Shown piece by piece: positions 1-9,934 of a stretch of 64,000 nt of DNA. The position numbers were made by a program, and so were the translations under genes. Origin of the DNA: Heterodera schachtii (Eukaryota; Nematoda; Chromadorea; Rhabditida; Heteroderidae); NCBI GenBank assembly GCA_023374025.1, contig SIJG01000219.1, forward strand, positions 1 through 64,000, read 5' to 3'. Within the stretch, counting starts at the first letter, position 1; each line of letters starts with the position of its first letter. The notes under the pieces are model-generated. The model saw nothing but the letters and a program-made list of their open reading frames with translations, was not told the origin of the DNA and made no database searches.

Positions 1-5
1 TTTTT

Positions 6-113
6 CTGCTCGTAATTACACGTCAGTTTTACTGTTTGTATAGATTAAAATGAATATTAATATTAAAAAGCGAAAAAAACATAAACAAATTCATTTTAAT
101 GCAATAAATTCGT
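6..113 (+). promoter_or_regulatory. Shared upstream elements of the triple-HTH gene at 146
   Basis: Two blocks recur upstream of family-1 genes. The distal block, CTGCTCGTAATTACACGTC, is at 6-24. The proximal block at 90-113 is close to TTCATTTAATGCAATAAATT followed by CGT, and ends about 33 bp before the ATG. The same pair, in the same order, lies upstream of the copies starting at 3768, 7812, 9935 and 61627. A role in transcription is inferred. Confidence 0.45.
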
Positions 114-145
114 AAATTTTTTTTGTAATATTATAAATAATAAAA

Positions 146-927
146 ATGATTTTGTATCATTTAATATTTTTTATACTTTGCTTTGCTTTTGAAATCGAAT
201 CCGTCAATGTCCCCGGCAAAATCCGACAAAATTTTGATGAAATTTTTGGCAACAAATGGGAAGCATACAAAGAAGAAAATGCTATCGAATCAATTGATCA
301 AATGCCAAATGATCAGAATATGACCAAAAGTGATCAAAACTCGAAAGAAGAACCAAATGATCAACAGAAAAGTGAAACAATTCAAAAATTTGACGCAATT
401 AAAGAAAAGTTGAAGCAAAAAGGAAAATATCGACCGAAAGATAATAACAAAATTCAATGTAAAATTGCAAAATTATTAGGAATTAGTCGTCATAAAATAT
501 ACAAATGGAAAAATGAATTAAATTTAAATAAAATGAAATTAAAAAAGAGTTTTTATGAGGGAAAAAAGAGTGAATTTATTGGCCGAATTGATGAATTTAA
601 AAGTTTATATGGCCAACGTAAACAGAAAGAATTTGTTAAGGAATTGGGCATTGGCGACAAAACATTTCGAAAATGGAAAAATATAATTAATGCCAACAAA
701 ATACAATAAAAGTAAAAGTATTTTTGAATAATTTCTTATATTTTAATTTTTTTTAAGCACCAAATAAACATTCCAAAGAAGACAAATTGATAAAAATTAA
801 GAAATATTTCAAAATTAAAGAAGCAAATCCAAAAATAAGCGACAAAAAAATTGCTGAAAAATTGGGAATTGTAAGAACAACATTGAAAAAGTGGAAAAAG
901 GAATTTGCTTCAATTACAAAAATGTGA
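146..927 (+). pseudogene. Triple-HTH secreted protein, family-1 copy with a late frameshift
   Basis: The product is a secreted protein of unknown function. Exon 1 (146-711) encodes a hydrophobic signal peptide (about residues 1-20), the conserved N-terminus and two HTH-like modules, IAKLLGISRHKIYKWKNELN and KEFVKELGIGDKTFRKWKN. A probable intron is 712-757 and exon 2 is 758-927, which encodes a third module (KIAEKLGIVRTTLKKWKKEF) and ends in TGA. Compared with a paralogous stretch near 8500, there is one extra base near 680-686. It shifts the frame so that a TAA occurs at 707-709, giving a 187-residue product without module 3. The copy may be a recently truncated gene that still works with two modules, or a pseudogene. 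Family membership is certain from the repeats in this window; function is not. Confidence 0.8.
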
Positions 928-1304
928 TTTTTGAATGTGCAAATTGTTTTGTAGATGAATATTTTTCAACTAATTGTTCATCTGTAGCATACTTTTTATA
1001 ATTATCACACTTTTTATTATTAAAATAAACTTATTCACTTAATATAATTTTCTAAAAATTTAAACATTTGTTAAATCTATTAAAATAATTTAAAATTTCA
1101 GTGAGTCAGTGTTGTATAGCTTAAAAAATTAAATTATTTAAAAAAAATTTTTAATTAAAAATTTAATTAAAAAATACAAATTTATTTATTAGTTTGATTT
1201 TTTTTAAATATCTTTTTTTCATGTGCTGACTAATAAATTAGAAGATTTTCAAATGGTACAAAGTAAAATTTGGATGAGTTTAGGTAATTTTATGAAAAAA
1301 TAAA
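928..1304. other. Non-coding 3' flank, duplicated with 8748-9220
   Basis: No gene is seen. The stretch matches the flank after the copy ending at 8747 (shared phrases such as GTGAGTCAGTGTTGTATAGC versus GTGAGTCAATGTTGTATAGC), so the duplication unit carried about 350 bp of 3' flank. Confidence 0.6.
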
Positions 1305-1470
1305 TATAATTTATAAAAACTCTTTCATCTTTTTGTTTATTTTTAAATTCATTTATATTTTACATTGTATTTTTTTGGCGATTCCTCTTAAAAATTTTCC
1401 AATTTTTATCTTATTTTGGAATTGTTTTTCTTTTCAAATTTTCCTTTTTGCTTCACCTTTTTTTTAATGG
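1305..1470 (-). pseudogene. Triple-HTH family relic (module 1 region)
   Basis: Read on the minus strand, this stretch keeps recognisable pieces of module 1: KIGKFLRGIA-like, then degraded IYKWKNELNLN-like sequence. It has no open frame and no start. It is a decayed copy. The bases from 1471 to 1904 hold no other feature that I recognise. Confidence 0.5.
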
Positions 1471-1904
1471 GAGATTTAAAGCAAAAAGGGGATAATGCCA
1501 CTTGGAAAAGAGTAAAAAATGAAAATAAAATTGGAAATTATTGGGCATAGATCGCCCTAACAATTGGCCATGAAAGCTGAAAATGTGCATTTGTTTTTTA
1601 TTTAAAAATATAACTCGAATAAAGTCGCACCAAAGCAAAGTTGCTAATTAATTGGCAATTAATTTAATGACATGAATGATGCGGGAAATTTTTTTCAGCA
1701 ATTTAGTAAAAAACAGAAAAGGGTCAGTAGGTGTTCTCCAAAGTGATTGACATGATATTAAAAATTAATATTTAGACAAATTTTATTTTTATTTTTTTTT
1801 TGCCTAAAATTACGGGGAATTGAATTATGGGAACGAAATTCTATTCGAGAAGAAAAAAAACCAAAAAAAAAAAACACCTATGAATAACAAAACTTCTCAA
1901 AAAA

Positions 1905-2667
1905 TCATTTTTCCAAAATTGTAACAAATTTCTTTTTCCATCTGATCAATGTTGCTCTTCCAATTCCTAATTTTTTCGAAATTATTTCATCATTAATTTT
2001 TGGGTTTGCTTCTTTAATTTCAAAATATTGCTTCATCTTTTTTCTTAATTTCTCATCATTGAAATGTTGTGCTTAAATAATAACAAAAAAAAAATAAAAA
2101 AAAAAATAAAATTTCTTTACTTTTATTAAATTTCGGCAGCAATTCTTTTTTCCATTTCCAAAATGTATCATTGGAAATGCCCAATTCCTTCACAAATTCT
2201 TTCTGTTTGCGTTGGCCATATAAATTTTTAAATTCATCAAATCGTTCAATGAATTCTTTCTTTTTCTCCACATAAAAACTCTTTTTCATCATTTTGATTT
2301 TATTTAAATTCATTTCTTTTTTCCATTTGTATATTTTTGGGCGATTTGCGCCCAATAATTTTCCAATTTTTGTCTCAATTTTGTTGTTATTTTTCCATTG
2401 ATATATTCCTTTTTGCTTCAATTTTTCTTTAATTGCTTCAAATTTTTGAATTATTTCTTTTTTTTGTTGATCATTTGGTTTTTCTTTCAAGTTTTGATCA
2501 GATTTAGTAAGAATCTGATAATTTTGCATTTGATCATTTGTTTCGCTACCATTTTCTTTTTTGTCCCATTCTTCGCCGAATATTTCGTGAAAATTTGGTC
2601 GGATTTTGCCCGATTCAATTTTGTAAACAAAGCAAAATACAAAAAATATTAAATGCCAAAAATGCAT
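1905..2667 (-). CDS. Triple-HTH secreted protein (intact, about 237 aa)
   Basis: This is an intact two-exon family-1 gene. Exon 1 is 2667-2121; the intron is 2120-2072 (49 bp, GTAAAG...TTTAAG); exon 2 is 2071-1905. The intron is phase 1 and the joined frame is open to TGA. The start is the ATG before the signal peptide (MHFWHLIFFVFCFVYKIES), followed by the family N-terminus GKIRPNFHEIFGEEWD. A charged, Asn/Gln/Lys-rich linker precedes three modules: KIGKLLGANRPKIYKWKKE, EFVKELGISNDTFWKWKKEL and, from exon 2, IISKKLGIGRATLIRWKKKF. Each looks like a helix-turn-helix ending in a W-K-K motif. The protein is predicted secreted, with a possible nucleic-acid-binding role by inference. It is closest to the copy at 5893-6664. 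No named family was recognised. Confidence 0.85.
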
Positions 2668-2973
2668 TTTTATTTTTGATGAGTCGAATTTATTGTATTA
2701 AATGAATTATTTAATGTTTATTAGTTTTTTATTATTAAGAATTGAATTTTCATTCTCTTCAATAAATCTTTTAAAATTAATAATTCACTAATTCCTAATA
2801 GGAAAATCAATTTTTTACTAATTTTTTTTAAGAGAAATTTTCGAAAAAAATTAATTAATTTTTTTTAAAACCAAATATTAAAAAATACAATTTTTTTTAT
2901 CATATACAATGATTTCTTGCCGTGACAAGCATCGTCATCAACCTTCAACTCGGTACCGGCGTTACATATACAA
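2668..2973. promoter_or_regulatory. Upstream region of the minus-strand gene ending at 2667
   Basis: On the minus strand, 2706-2685 carries the proximal family-1 block (TTCATTTAATACAATAAATT then CG), about 20 bp before the ATG. The rest is A+T-rich with no gene. The distal CTGCTCG block is not clear here. Confidence 0.4.
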
Positions 2974-3466
2974 TAAGGATGGCACGGAATTCCGATTTTC
3001 GACTTTCGGTTTCCGTTATTTCCGACATTTTTGTGGTCGGAATTCCGATTTCCTATGCCCGAAAAAATTTTGGGCCTCGGAATTCCGATTCCCGAAAGTT
3101 TTGATAAAAGGTCGGAAATTTTCGGAAATTTTTTTTTGAAATTTTTTCAAAAAGTTTTTGTTCCATTTCTGTTAATAAATTTCATTGAAATTTTTAAAAC
3201 AATCAACTTTTAATGGTCAGGAATTAAAAAAATTTTTTAGAAAATTTTATTGTTTTTATATTTTTTGAAAAATTCCCGATTTCCGAATTACGATTTCCGA
3301 CGTTTTTAGGGTCGGAATCCGATTTCAGATTTCCGAAAAATTTTCGAACCCCTGAATTCCGATTTCCAAAAAATTTTCGAGCCCCAGAATTCCGGTTTCC
3401 AAAAAATTTTTGACACTCGGAATTCCGATTTCCGAAAACTTTTGGGGCCTCGGAATGCCATACCTG
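2974..3466. mobile_element. Short hAT-like element rich in GGAATTCCGATTTCCG repeats
   Basis: The ends are imperfect inverted repeats: TAAGGATGGCAC at the left, and CAGGTATGGCAT when the right end is reverse-complemented. The flanking octamers ATATACAA (2966-2973) and ATTTACAC (3467-3474) agree at 6 of 8 positions, as for a decayed 8-bp target duplication. The interior is a degenerate tandem of a TCGGAATTCCGATTTCC-type unit. Apparent short open frames here arise from the repeat and are not genes. Confidence 0.5.
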
Positions 3467-3657
3467 ATTTACACTATAAGAATGGCATTTTTATAAGGGA
3501 AATAAATTGTTAAAATTTCATTATTATGCAAATAAATAACTTTGTAATAATTCAAATTTTGTTTTTTTTTATAAAATTGTAAAAATTATTAACAATTATT
3601 AAGATTATTTTATTTTGCTAATTTTTTAATTAAAATCTTAGTAAAAAATTGATTTCA

Positions 3658-3746
3658 CTGCTCGAAATTACACGTCTAACATGAAATTAATATTTGTCAA
3701 TGATTGAATAAACATTGAGCAAATTCATTTAATCCAATAAATTCGT
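3658..3746 (+). promoter_or_regulatory. Shared upstream elements of the triple-HTH copy at 3768
   Basis: The distal block CTGCTCGAAATTACACGTC is at 3658-3676 and the proximal block, TTCATTTAATCCAATAAATT then CGT, at 3724-3746. The second ends about 21 bp before the ATG. Order and identity match the block pair upstream of 146. Confidence 0.45.
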
Positions 3747-3767
3747 AAAATATTTTTTATAGTAAAA

Positions 3768-4518
3768 ATGATTTTGTTTCATTTAATCATTTTTATATTT
3801 TTCTTTGCTTTTGAAAATGAATCCGGCAAAGTCCGAACAAATTTTGATGAAATTTTTGGCAAAGAATGGGACAAAAAAGAAAGAGAAAATGGTATCGAAT
3901 TAATTATTCAAATTCAAAATGATCATAATATGATCAAAAGTGATCAAAATACTAAAGAAGAACCAAATGATCAAAAGAAAAAAGAAACAATTCGAAAATT
4001 TGAAGCAATTAAAGAAAAGTTGAGGCAAAAAGGAAAATTACAAAAAAATAATCAAACAAAAATTGAGAGGAAAATTGGAAAATTATTAGGCACAAATCGC
4101 GAAAAAATATACAAATGGAAAAAATGAATTAAATTTAAATAAATTAATGAATAAGAGTTTTTATGAAAACACAAAAAAAGAATTTATTGAACGATTTGAT
4201 GAATTTAAAATATTATATGGCCAAGGCAAACAAAAAGAATTTGTGAAGGAATTGGGCATTTCTGAAATGACATTTATCAAATGGAAAAAAGAATTGGTGC
4301 CAAAATATAATAAGAGTATGAGTGTTTTTTATTTTAATTTATTGTTTTTTTATTAGAAAATTTTAGCTCCATATTCCACTGAAGAAAAATTACAAAAGAT
4401 GAAGCAATATTTTGAAATTAAAGAAGCAAATCCAAAAATCAGCGACGAAATAATTGCTGGGAAATTGGAAATTGGATATTCAACTCTTAGAAAATGGAAA
4501 AAAGTTCTTAATATATAA
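3768..4518 (+). pseudogene. Triple-HTH secreted protein with one A-run frameshift
   Basis: Exon 1 runs from 3768 to 4315, the intron is 4316-4366 (GTATGAGT...ATTTTAG), and exon 2 is 4367-4518 with a TAA stop. The signal peptide, SGKVRTNFDEIFGKEWD N-terminus and all three modules are present (IGKLLGTNREKIYKWKK; EFVKELGISEMTFIKWKKEL; IIAGKLEIGYSTLRKWKKVL). The frame breaks once near 4120: the codons after the first W-K-K have six A residues where the copy at 146 has five, so a TGA follows immediately. Apart from that one base the coding sequence is intact. It may be a very recent pseudogene, a sequencing error in a homopolymer, or a gene that relies on slippage. Confidence 0.75.
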
Positions 4519-5224
4519 TTTGTTAATTGTATGACTACTGGTTTATTGTACTCTAATTGCTTTGATGAAATGCTTTTCTAATAAATTCTCAAGTTTGCTT
4601 TCAAAAATGCCCCTAAATTTCTTTTGTTTATTGACATTAATGACCGTTGCAGGGCGTTTATCCCAAAATATTTAATTACCTTATTAAAGAAATTATTTTT
4701 GATTTTGTTTGTGTGCCTTTTAACTCGTAATAATCAAGGCCTAATGATGTCTTTCGGAGCACATAAAATAGTTATCAGCCTTAAGGCTGGTTAATCCATT
4801 AATAAGACATGCGAATTTAAGTTTTCAAATAAATTTAATTAATTTATTTTTACTAATATTTAGCGGTGTTGGTGCATTTCATAAATCCGCTATGCGTTTT
4901 TTTTATTTTTATTTTTTATTTTCATAAAAGAGCAAAATAAATTTAAATGCTTCTACACCTGATAGTCATCAAAATTCGAGCGTTGTATGGTTCCTAACGA
5001 TCCAAATTCTATCTTTAGACACATCCTAAACATCTCACATTGAAATGAATAAATTTATTAACATTCAACAAAAAAATCATTTCATAACATGGACAATGAA
5101 GCATCAAAATTCTCGAAATCCTTCAATTTTTCCTGTATATACTTCAATTTGGAGACCCAGCACCGTCTTCAAGTCACGAATTTCATTATGAATTAATTTT
5201 GCAAAAAATAAATAATGAACTCTT
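4519..5224. other. Intergenic, no gene seen
   Basis: A+T-rich sequence without a convincing reading frame, RNA gene or structured repeat. Confidence 0.4.
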
Positions 5225-5531
5225 CGAAATCTGTTGGGCAAAAATCGTTAAGGGTGGGCAAAAATAGCTAGCTTAATCTATTAGAACCTAGAAAAGGAGC
5301 TCTTTCTAATGGTGTCATCGGTTCTGGATTTGGTTCAGAATGCGCAGAGCTATACTCAAAAGTTTAAGCCTACTACTCAAATTTTGCCCAAGCCTATTAA
5401 GCAGTTTCGAAATCGGTTGGGCAAAAATCGCTAAGGGTGGGCAAAAATAGCTAGCTTAATCTATTAGAACCTAGAAAAGGAGCTCTTTCTAATGGTGTCA
5501 TCGGTTCTGGATTTGGTGTTCAGAATGCGCA
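5225..5531. repeat. Direct repeat, about 120 bp, two copies 182 bp apart
   Basis: Copies at about 5225-5345 and 5407-5531 are nearly identical, including TTGGGCAAAAATCG, GGGTGGGCAAAAATAGCTAG and a stretch ending GGTTCAGAATGCGCAG or GTGTTCAGAATGCGCAG. No coding potential or terminal structure was recognised. Confidence 0.7.
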
Positions 5532-5554
5532 GATCAGGGATTTTTCTGATCACT

Positions 5555-5690
5555 ACATGGCCAACTCAAACAGAAAGAATTTGTGAAGGAATTGGGTATT
5601 AATAAAAGAACATTTATAAGATGGAAGAAAGAATTAATGGACGAAGCAATATTTTGAAATTAATGAAGCAACCCCAAAAATTATTATTTT
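5555..5690 (+). pseudogene. Triple-HTH relic (module 2 joined to module 3 fragment)
   Basis: Module 2 (QKEFVKELGINKRTFIRWKKEL) is recognisable and is followed directly by a degraded piece of exon 2 (QYFEIN-like). The end of exon 1, the intron and the start of exon 2 have been deleted. No start or stop suggests function. Confidence 0.65.
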
Positions 5691-5892
5691 TGAATGTGTT
5701 TTTTTGATATGAATTATGATTATATTTATTAAATGCCAAAGTCCATTTTTACTATTCAAAATATTTTTAAAATTTATTTTAATTGATTGGACCGTAATAC
5801 AACAAAATATGAGTCCAATTATTCGTTACCAAAATTTATATTATATTTTTAACATAAAATACACAAACACAAACCAAAAACTCCTCAAAAAA

Positions 5893-6664
5893 TCAGTTTT
5901 TCGAAATTGAAGAAAATTTCTTTTTCCATCTTTTCAAAGTTGCACTTCCAATTCCCAATTTCTTAGAAATTTTTTCATCACTAATTTTTGAATTTCTTTT
6001 CTTAATTTCAAAATATTGTTTTACTTTTCTTGATTTGATCTCATTGAAATAGTGTGCTTAAATAATAACAAAAAAAATTAAAAAAAAATTAAATTTCTCT
6101 ACTTTTATTATATTTCGGCAGCAATTCTTTTTTCCATTTCCAAAATGTATCATTGGAAATGCCCAATTCCTTCACAAATTCTTTCTGTTTGCGTTGGCCA
6201 TATAAATTTTTAAATTCATCAAATCGTTCAATGAATTCTTTCTTTTTCTCATTATAAAAACTTTTTTTCATCATTTTTATTTTATTTAAATTCATTTCTT
6301 TTTTCCATTTGTATATTTTGACGCGATTTGTGCCCAATAATTTTCCAATTTTTGTCTCAATTTTGTTGTTATTTTTCCATTGATATATTCCTTTTTGCTT
6401 CAACTTTTCTTTAATTCTGTCAAATCTTTCAATAATTTTTCTTTTTTGTTGATCAATTGGTTCTTCTTTTATATTTTGATCAGTTTTAATAATATTCTGA
6501 TCATTTGGAATTTGATCAATTGATTCGATACCATTTTTTTCTTTGTCATTTTCGTTATTTTCCCATTCTTTGCCGAATATTTCGTTAAAATTTGGTCGGA
6601 TTTTGCCGGATTTAATTTCAAAAGCAAAGAAAAATATTATGAATATAAAATGACAAAAATTCAT
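5893..6664 (-). CDS. Triple-HTH secreted protein (intact, about 241 aa)
   Basis: Exon 1 is 6664-6103, the intron 6102-6057 (GTAGAG...TTTAAG), and exon 2 6056-5893. The phase-1 splice restores one open frame ending in TGA. The signal peptide (MNFCHFIFIIFFFAFEIKS) is followed by GKIRPNFNEIFGKEWE. An acidic, Asn-rich linker with several NDQ/SDQN-type motifs precedes three HTH-like modules: IGKLLGTNRVKIYKWKKE, EFVKELGISNDTFWKWKKEL, and exon 2 ISKKLGIGSATLKRWKKKF. Module 2 is identical to that of 1905-2667, so these are close paralogues. Predicted secreted; function unknown. Confidence 0.85.
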
Positions 6665-7112
6665 TTTTACTATTCAAAATATTTATAAAATAAAATATAA
6701 TTATAACGAATTTATTTCATTAAATGAATGAATTAATTAATGTTTATTCTCTTTTTTTATTATTAATATCCAATTTGTTATTTTCTTTTTAACAGATCTT
6801 TTAAAAATTAATAATTCATTAGAAATCAATTCTTGACTCGTAATTTTGAGAAAAAATTTCGCAAAAAAAAGTAATGTATTTAATTTTTAAACGAAAATTA
6901 AAAAATATGAGAAAAGTTAGTGTCTTAGAATGATAAAATTAATATCATAAAATGTTGTTTGCCTCTGATTGAGAAACATTAATATACATAGCATGGAATG
7001 ATTAAGAAAACTAACAAAAACTTGAACAACATTTTTTTTTAGTATGCTTCTTATTGTTTATAGAGAAGGCATAAGCAAAATACCAGTTCATGTCCGAATT
7101 AAAAACAACAAC
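6665..7112. other. Upstream region and spacer without a gene
   Basis: The minus-strand proximal promoter block is present at about 6728-6707, roughly 45 bp before the ATG of the gene at 6664. The remainder is A+T-rich and holds nothing else recognisable. Confidence 0.4.
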
Positions 7113-7425
7113 AAAATTGAGACAAAATTTGGAAAATTATTAGGCGCAAAACGACCAAAAATATACAAAGTTTAAAAATGATTAAATTAAAATAAAAAGA
7201 AAAGCAACTAAAAGAAAGAGTTTTTATAATTAAAAAATGGAGATTAATTTTAATTAATTTTTTTTTATTATAAAATTTTAGCTCCAAATTCCACTGAAGA
7301 AAAATTACAAAAGTGAAGCAATATTTTGAAATTAAAGAAGCAAATCTAAAAATCAGCAACGAAATAATTGCTGGAAAATTTGAAATTGGATATTCAACTC
7401 TTAGAAAATGGAAAAAAGTTTTTTA
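7113..7425 (+). pseudogene. Triple-HTH relic lacking module 2
   Basis: Module 1 (IETKFGKLLGAKRPKIYK) runs into degraded linker. An intact-looking intron end (AAAATTTTAG) and exon 2 follow (APNSTEEKLQK, then IIAGKFEIGYSTLRKWKKVF). Module 2 is deleted and there is a one-base loss after the exon-2 LQK. The exon-2 text is closest to that of the copy at 4367-4518. Confidence 0.7.
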
Positions 7426-7651
7426 ATATAGAATTGTTTTGTACTTTAATTGCTTTGATGAAATGATTTTCGAATAAATTCTCAATTTTCATGGAACCTT
7501 TTCTCGCACAACTCTAGTTATTATCGAAGAATTTAAAATTTAAATAAATTATCAAATAAGAAATCACTTTTAAATATAAAAATTAAAATTATTTTAATAA
7601 ACTTTATTTTTTGGCGAAATTTTTTTTTAATCTTAATAAAAATTGATTGCA

Positions 7652-7780
7652 CTGCTCCGAATTACGTAGCAATTTTTATTGCTGGCAAAGATTGTTAAAG
7701 AGAAAACCCAATAATAATAAAAGGTATATTAATATTAAAAAACGAACAAAATATTAAATAAATTCATTTAATGCATTTTT
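7652..7780 (+). promoter_or_regulatory. Degraded shared upstream elements
   Basis: CTGCTCCGAATTACGT at 7653-7668 and TTCATTTAATGCAT near 7762 match the family-1 block pair with changes. They precede the broken copy at 7812. Confidence 0.35.
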
Positions 7781-7811
7781 TAAATTTTTACTAGTATTCG
7801 AACTAGTAAAA

Positions 7812-8747
7812 ATGCTTTTGTGGCATTTAATTTTTCTTATATTTTTAATTGCTTTTGTGATTCAATCCGGCAAAATTCGTCCGAATTTTAACGAAATATT
7901 CGGCGACGAATGGCACAAAAAAAATTGAAGAAAAAACAGAAGAAAATGGAATCGATTTAATTGATCAAATGCAAAATGTTATCAAAAGTGATCAAAATAA
8001 AAGATAAAACAAAGGAAGAGAAAAGAAAAATGGTCCAAAATTTGACGCAATTAAAAAAAAGTTGAAGTAAAAAGGAAAATATCAACGGAAAAATAATTCA
8101 AATATTGGGAGGAAAATTGGGAAGTTATTAGGCACAAATCGCCCAAAAATATATAAGTGAAAAATGAATTAAATTTAAATAAAATGAAATTAAAAAAGAG
8201 TTTTTATGAGGGGAAAAAGAGTGAATTTATTGGCCGAATTGATGAATTTAAAAGTTTATATAAAGGCAAACAGAATGAATTTGTGAAGGAATTGGGCATT
8301 TCTAAAGACACATTTCTCAAATGGAAAAAAGAATTAATGCCAAATTATCATAAAAGTAAGAGATTTTTATTTTAATTAAATTAAATAATTTTAGCTCCAA
8401 ATACCACTGATGGAAAATTAGCAATATTTTGAAATTAAAGAAGAAAATCCAAAAATCCGTGACGATATAATTGCTTTGGTGAAACAATATTTAAAAAATG
8501 GAAAAAAGAATTAATGCCAACAAAATACAATAAAAATAAGAAAAATAAGAGAAATTTGTATAATTCTTAAGGTTTTCTTTGTCCAGCACCAAATAATGAA
8601 TACAAATTAAGGAACATAAAGCAAAATTTCAAAATTAAAGAAGCAAATCCAAAAATAAGCGACGAAAAAATTGCTGAGAAATTGGGAATTGTAAGAACAA
8701 CATTGAAAAAGTGGAAAAAGGAATTTGCTTTAATTACAAAAATGTAA
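7812..8747 (+). pseudogene. Broken triple-HTH gene with an extra W-K-K / exon-2 segment
   Basis: The start and signal peptide remain (MLLWHLIFLIFLIAFVIQS, then GKIRPNFNEIFGDEW), but frame breaks begin after residue 38 and several stops follow. Module 2 is clean at 8157-8360 (EFVKELGISKDTFLKWKKEL). Then come a plausible intron, a damaged exon 2 (8394-8500), a second WKKELMPTKYNK-type end of exon 1, a second intron-like spacer and a second, clean exon 2 (about 8586-8747: IAEKLGIVRTTLKKWKKEF). The order suggests unequal recombination between two paralogues; the second half matches the copy at 146-927. Confidence 0.7.
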
Positions 8748-9419
8748 TTTTTGAATGTGCAAATTGTTTTGTAATTGAATGTTTTCCAACTATTTGTTCA
8801 GTATCATACTTTTTTAAATTATTAAATAAACTTTTTCAATTAATTTCATTTTAAAAAAAATTTAAACATTTGTTAAATCTATTAAAATAATTTAATAATT
8901 CGGTGAGTCAATGTTGTATAGCTTAAAAAATTAAATTACTTTTAATTCTTATCCCAAAGCATCTACAAAAATTTTGCATTTTTGAACAAATACATCTAAT
9001 CTTTCCAAAGAAAAATGTTTTTAATTAAAAAATAAAATTTGTTTATTAGTTTGATTTTTTGCTAATTATTTTTATAACATTAAACAAATTCATTAATGAA
9101 ATATTAAAAAAAATTTTTTTTTCATATTCTGACTAATAAATTATAAAATTTCCAAATGTTACAAAGTAAAATTTGGATGAGTTTAAGCAATTTTATGAAT
9201 TTCATTTTTTCATTTTAATGCCCCTTGGCAGGGACGCTGATTGTTCGCGTTCCGCCCGAATTGAAAGTAAATGATAATCAAAAATTCATTTTAATATTCA
9301 ACGAAAAATAATTAACATTTTAATTAATGATTTTCGGATTTAGACACATAAATATCGATATAAAAATAATTCAATAATGAATTTTTCAATAAAATAGAAA
9401 ATGTTTAAATTTTAATAAA
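8748..9419. other. 3' flank duplicated with 928-1304, then spacer
   Basis: The first 450 bases or so parallel the flank of the gene at 146-927. The rest is A+T-rich with no gene. A short GC-richer patch lies at 9229-9260. Confidence 0.5.
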
Positions 9420-9510
9420 TAAAATAAAAAAGAAAAGCGAGAATTCCTTGAACAATTTGATGGTGTGAAAGAATTGGGCATTTTGAAAGAAAATTTTGAA
9501 ATCAAAATGC
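9420..9510 (+). pseudogene. Small triple-HTH relic
   Basis: One frame reads EFLEQFDGVKELGILKEN, matching EFIERFDEFK...KELGIS of module 2 with the middle deleted. It is too short and isolated to be functional. Confidence 0.45.
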
Positions 9511-9798
9511 TCAAATAATGTTACTAAAAATGAATTAATAATTATCATTTTAATTAAACAGTAAATAGCTTCCACGTCAAAATGGGTTCCATTTGGAGAT
9601 ACTTCTTTTGATTTATGCAAATAATTAAAAACTCAAAAAATTTTTGCTTTTCACCTGAAACTTTGTAATAAATTCGAAATTTTTTTTAAATTAAATAGAA
9701 AAAAATAAATAATTATTACATATTAGCTTAGCTTAATTTTGCGAATTAATCCGATTTTTTTTTTTTTTGTAAAAAATCTGAGTAAAAAAATGATTTCA

Positions 9799-9898
9799 TT
9801 GCTCAAAATTACACGTCAGTTTTGCTGTTTGTATAGATTAATAACATAAATATTAAGCGAAGATATATTAAATAAATTCATTTAATGCAATAATTCGT
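9799..9898 (+). promoter_or_regulatory. Shared upstream elements of the gene at 9935
   Basis: TTGCTCAAAATTACACGTC lies at 9799-9817 and TTCATTTAATGCAATAATTC then GT at 9877-9898. The second ends 36 bp before the ATG. The intervening GTTTGTATAGATTA also matches the region upstream of 146, so the whole promoter was duplicated. Confidence 0.45.
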
Positions 9899-9934
9899 AA
9901 TTTTTTTTTTAAATAAATATTGTGAATAGTTAAA

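Noticed and set aside
2398..2652. Phe/Leu-rich frames antisense to the triple-HTH genes (also at 20952, 24339, 26545)
   Set aside because: They are mirror images of Lys/Asn-rich coding sequence on the other strand and lack their own exon structure.
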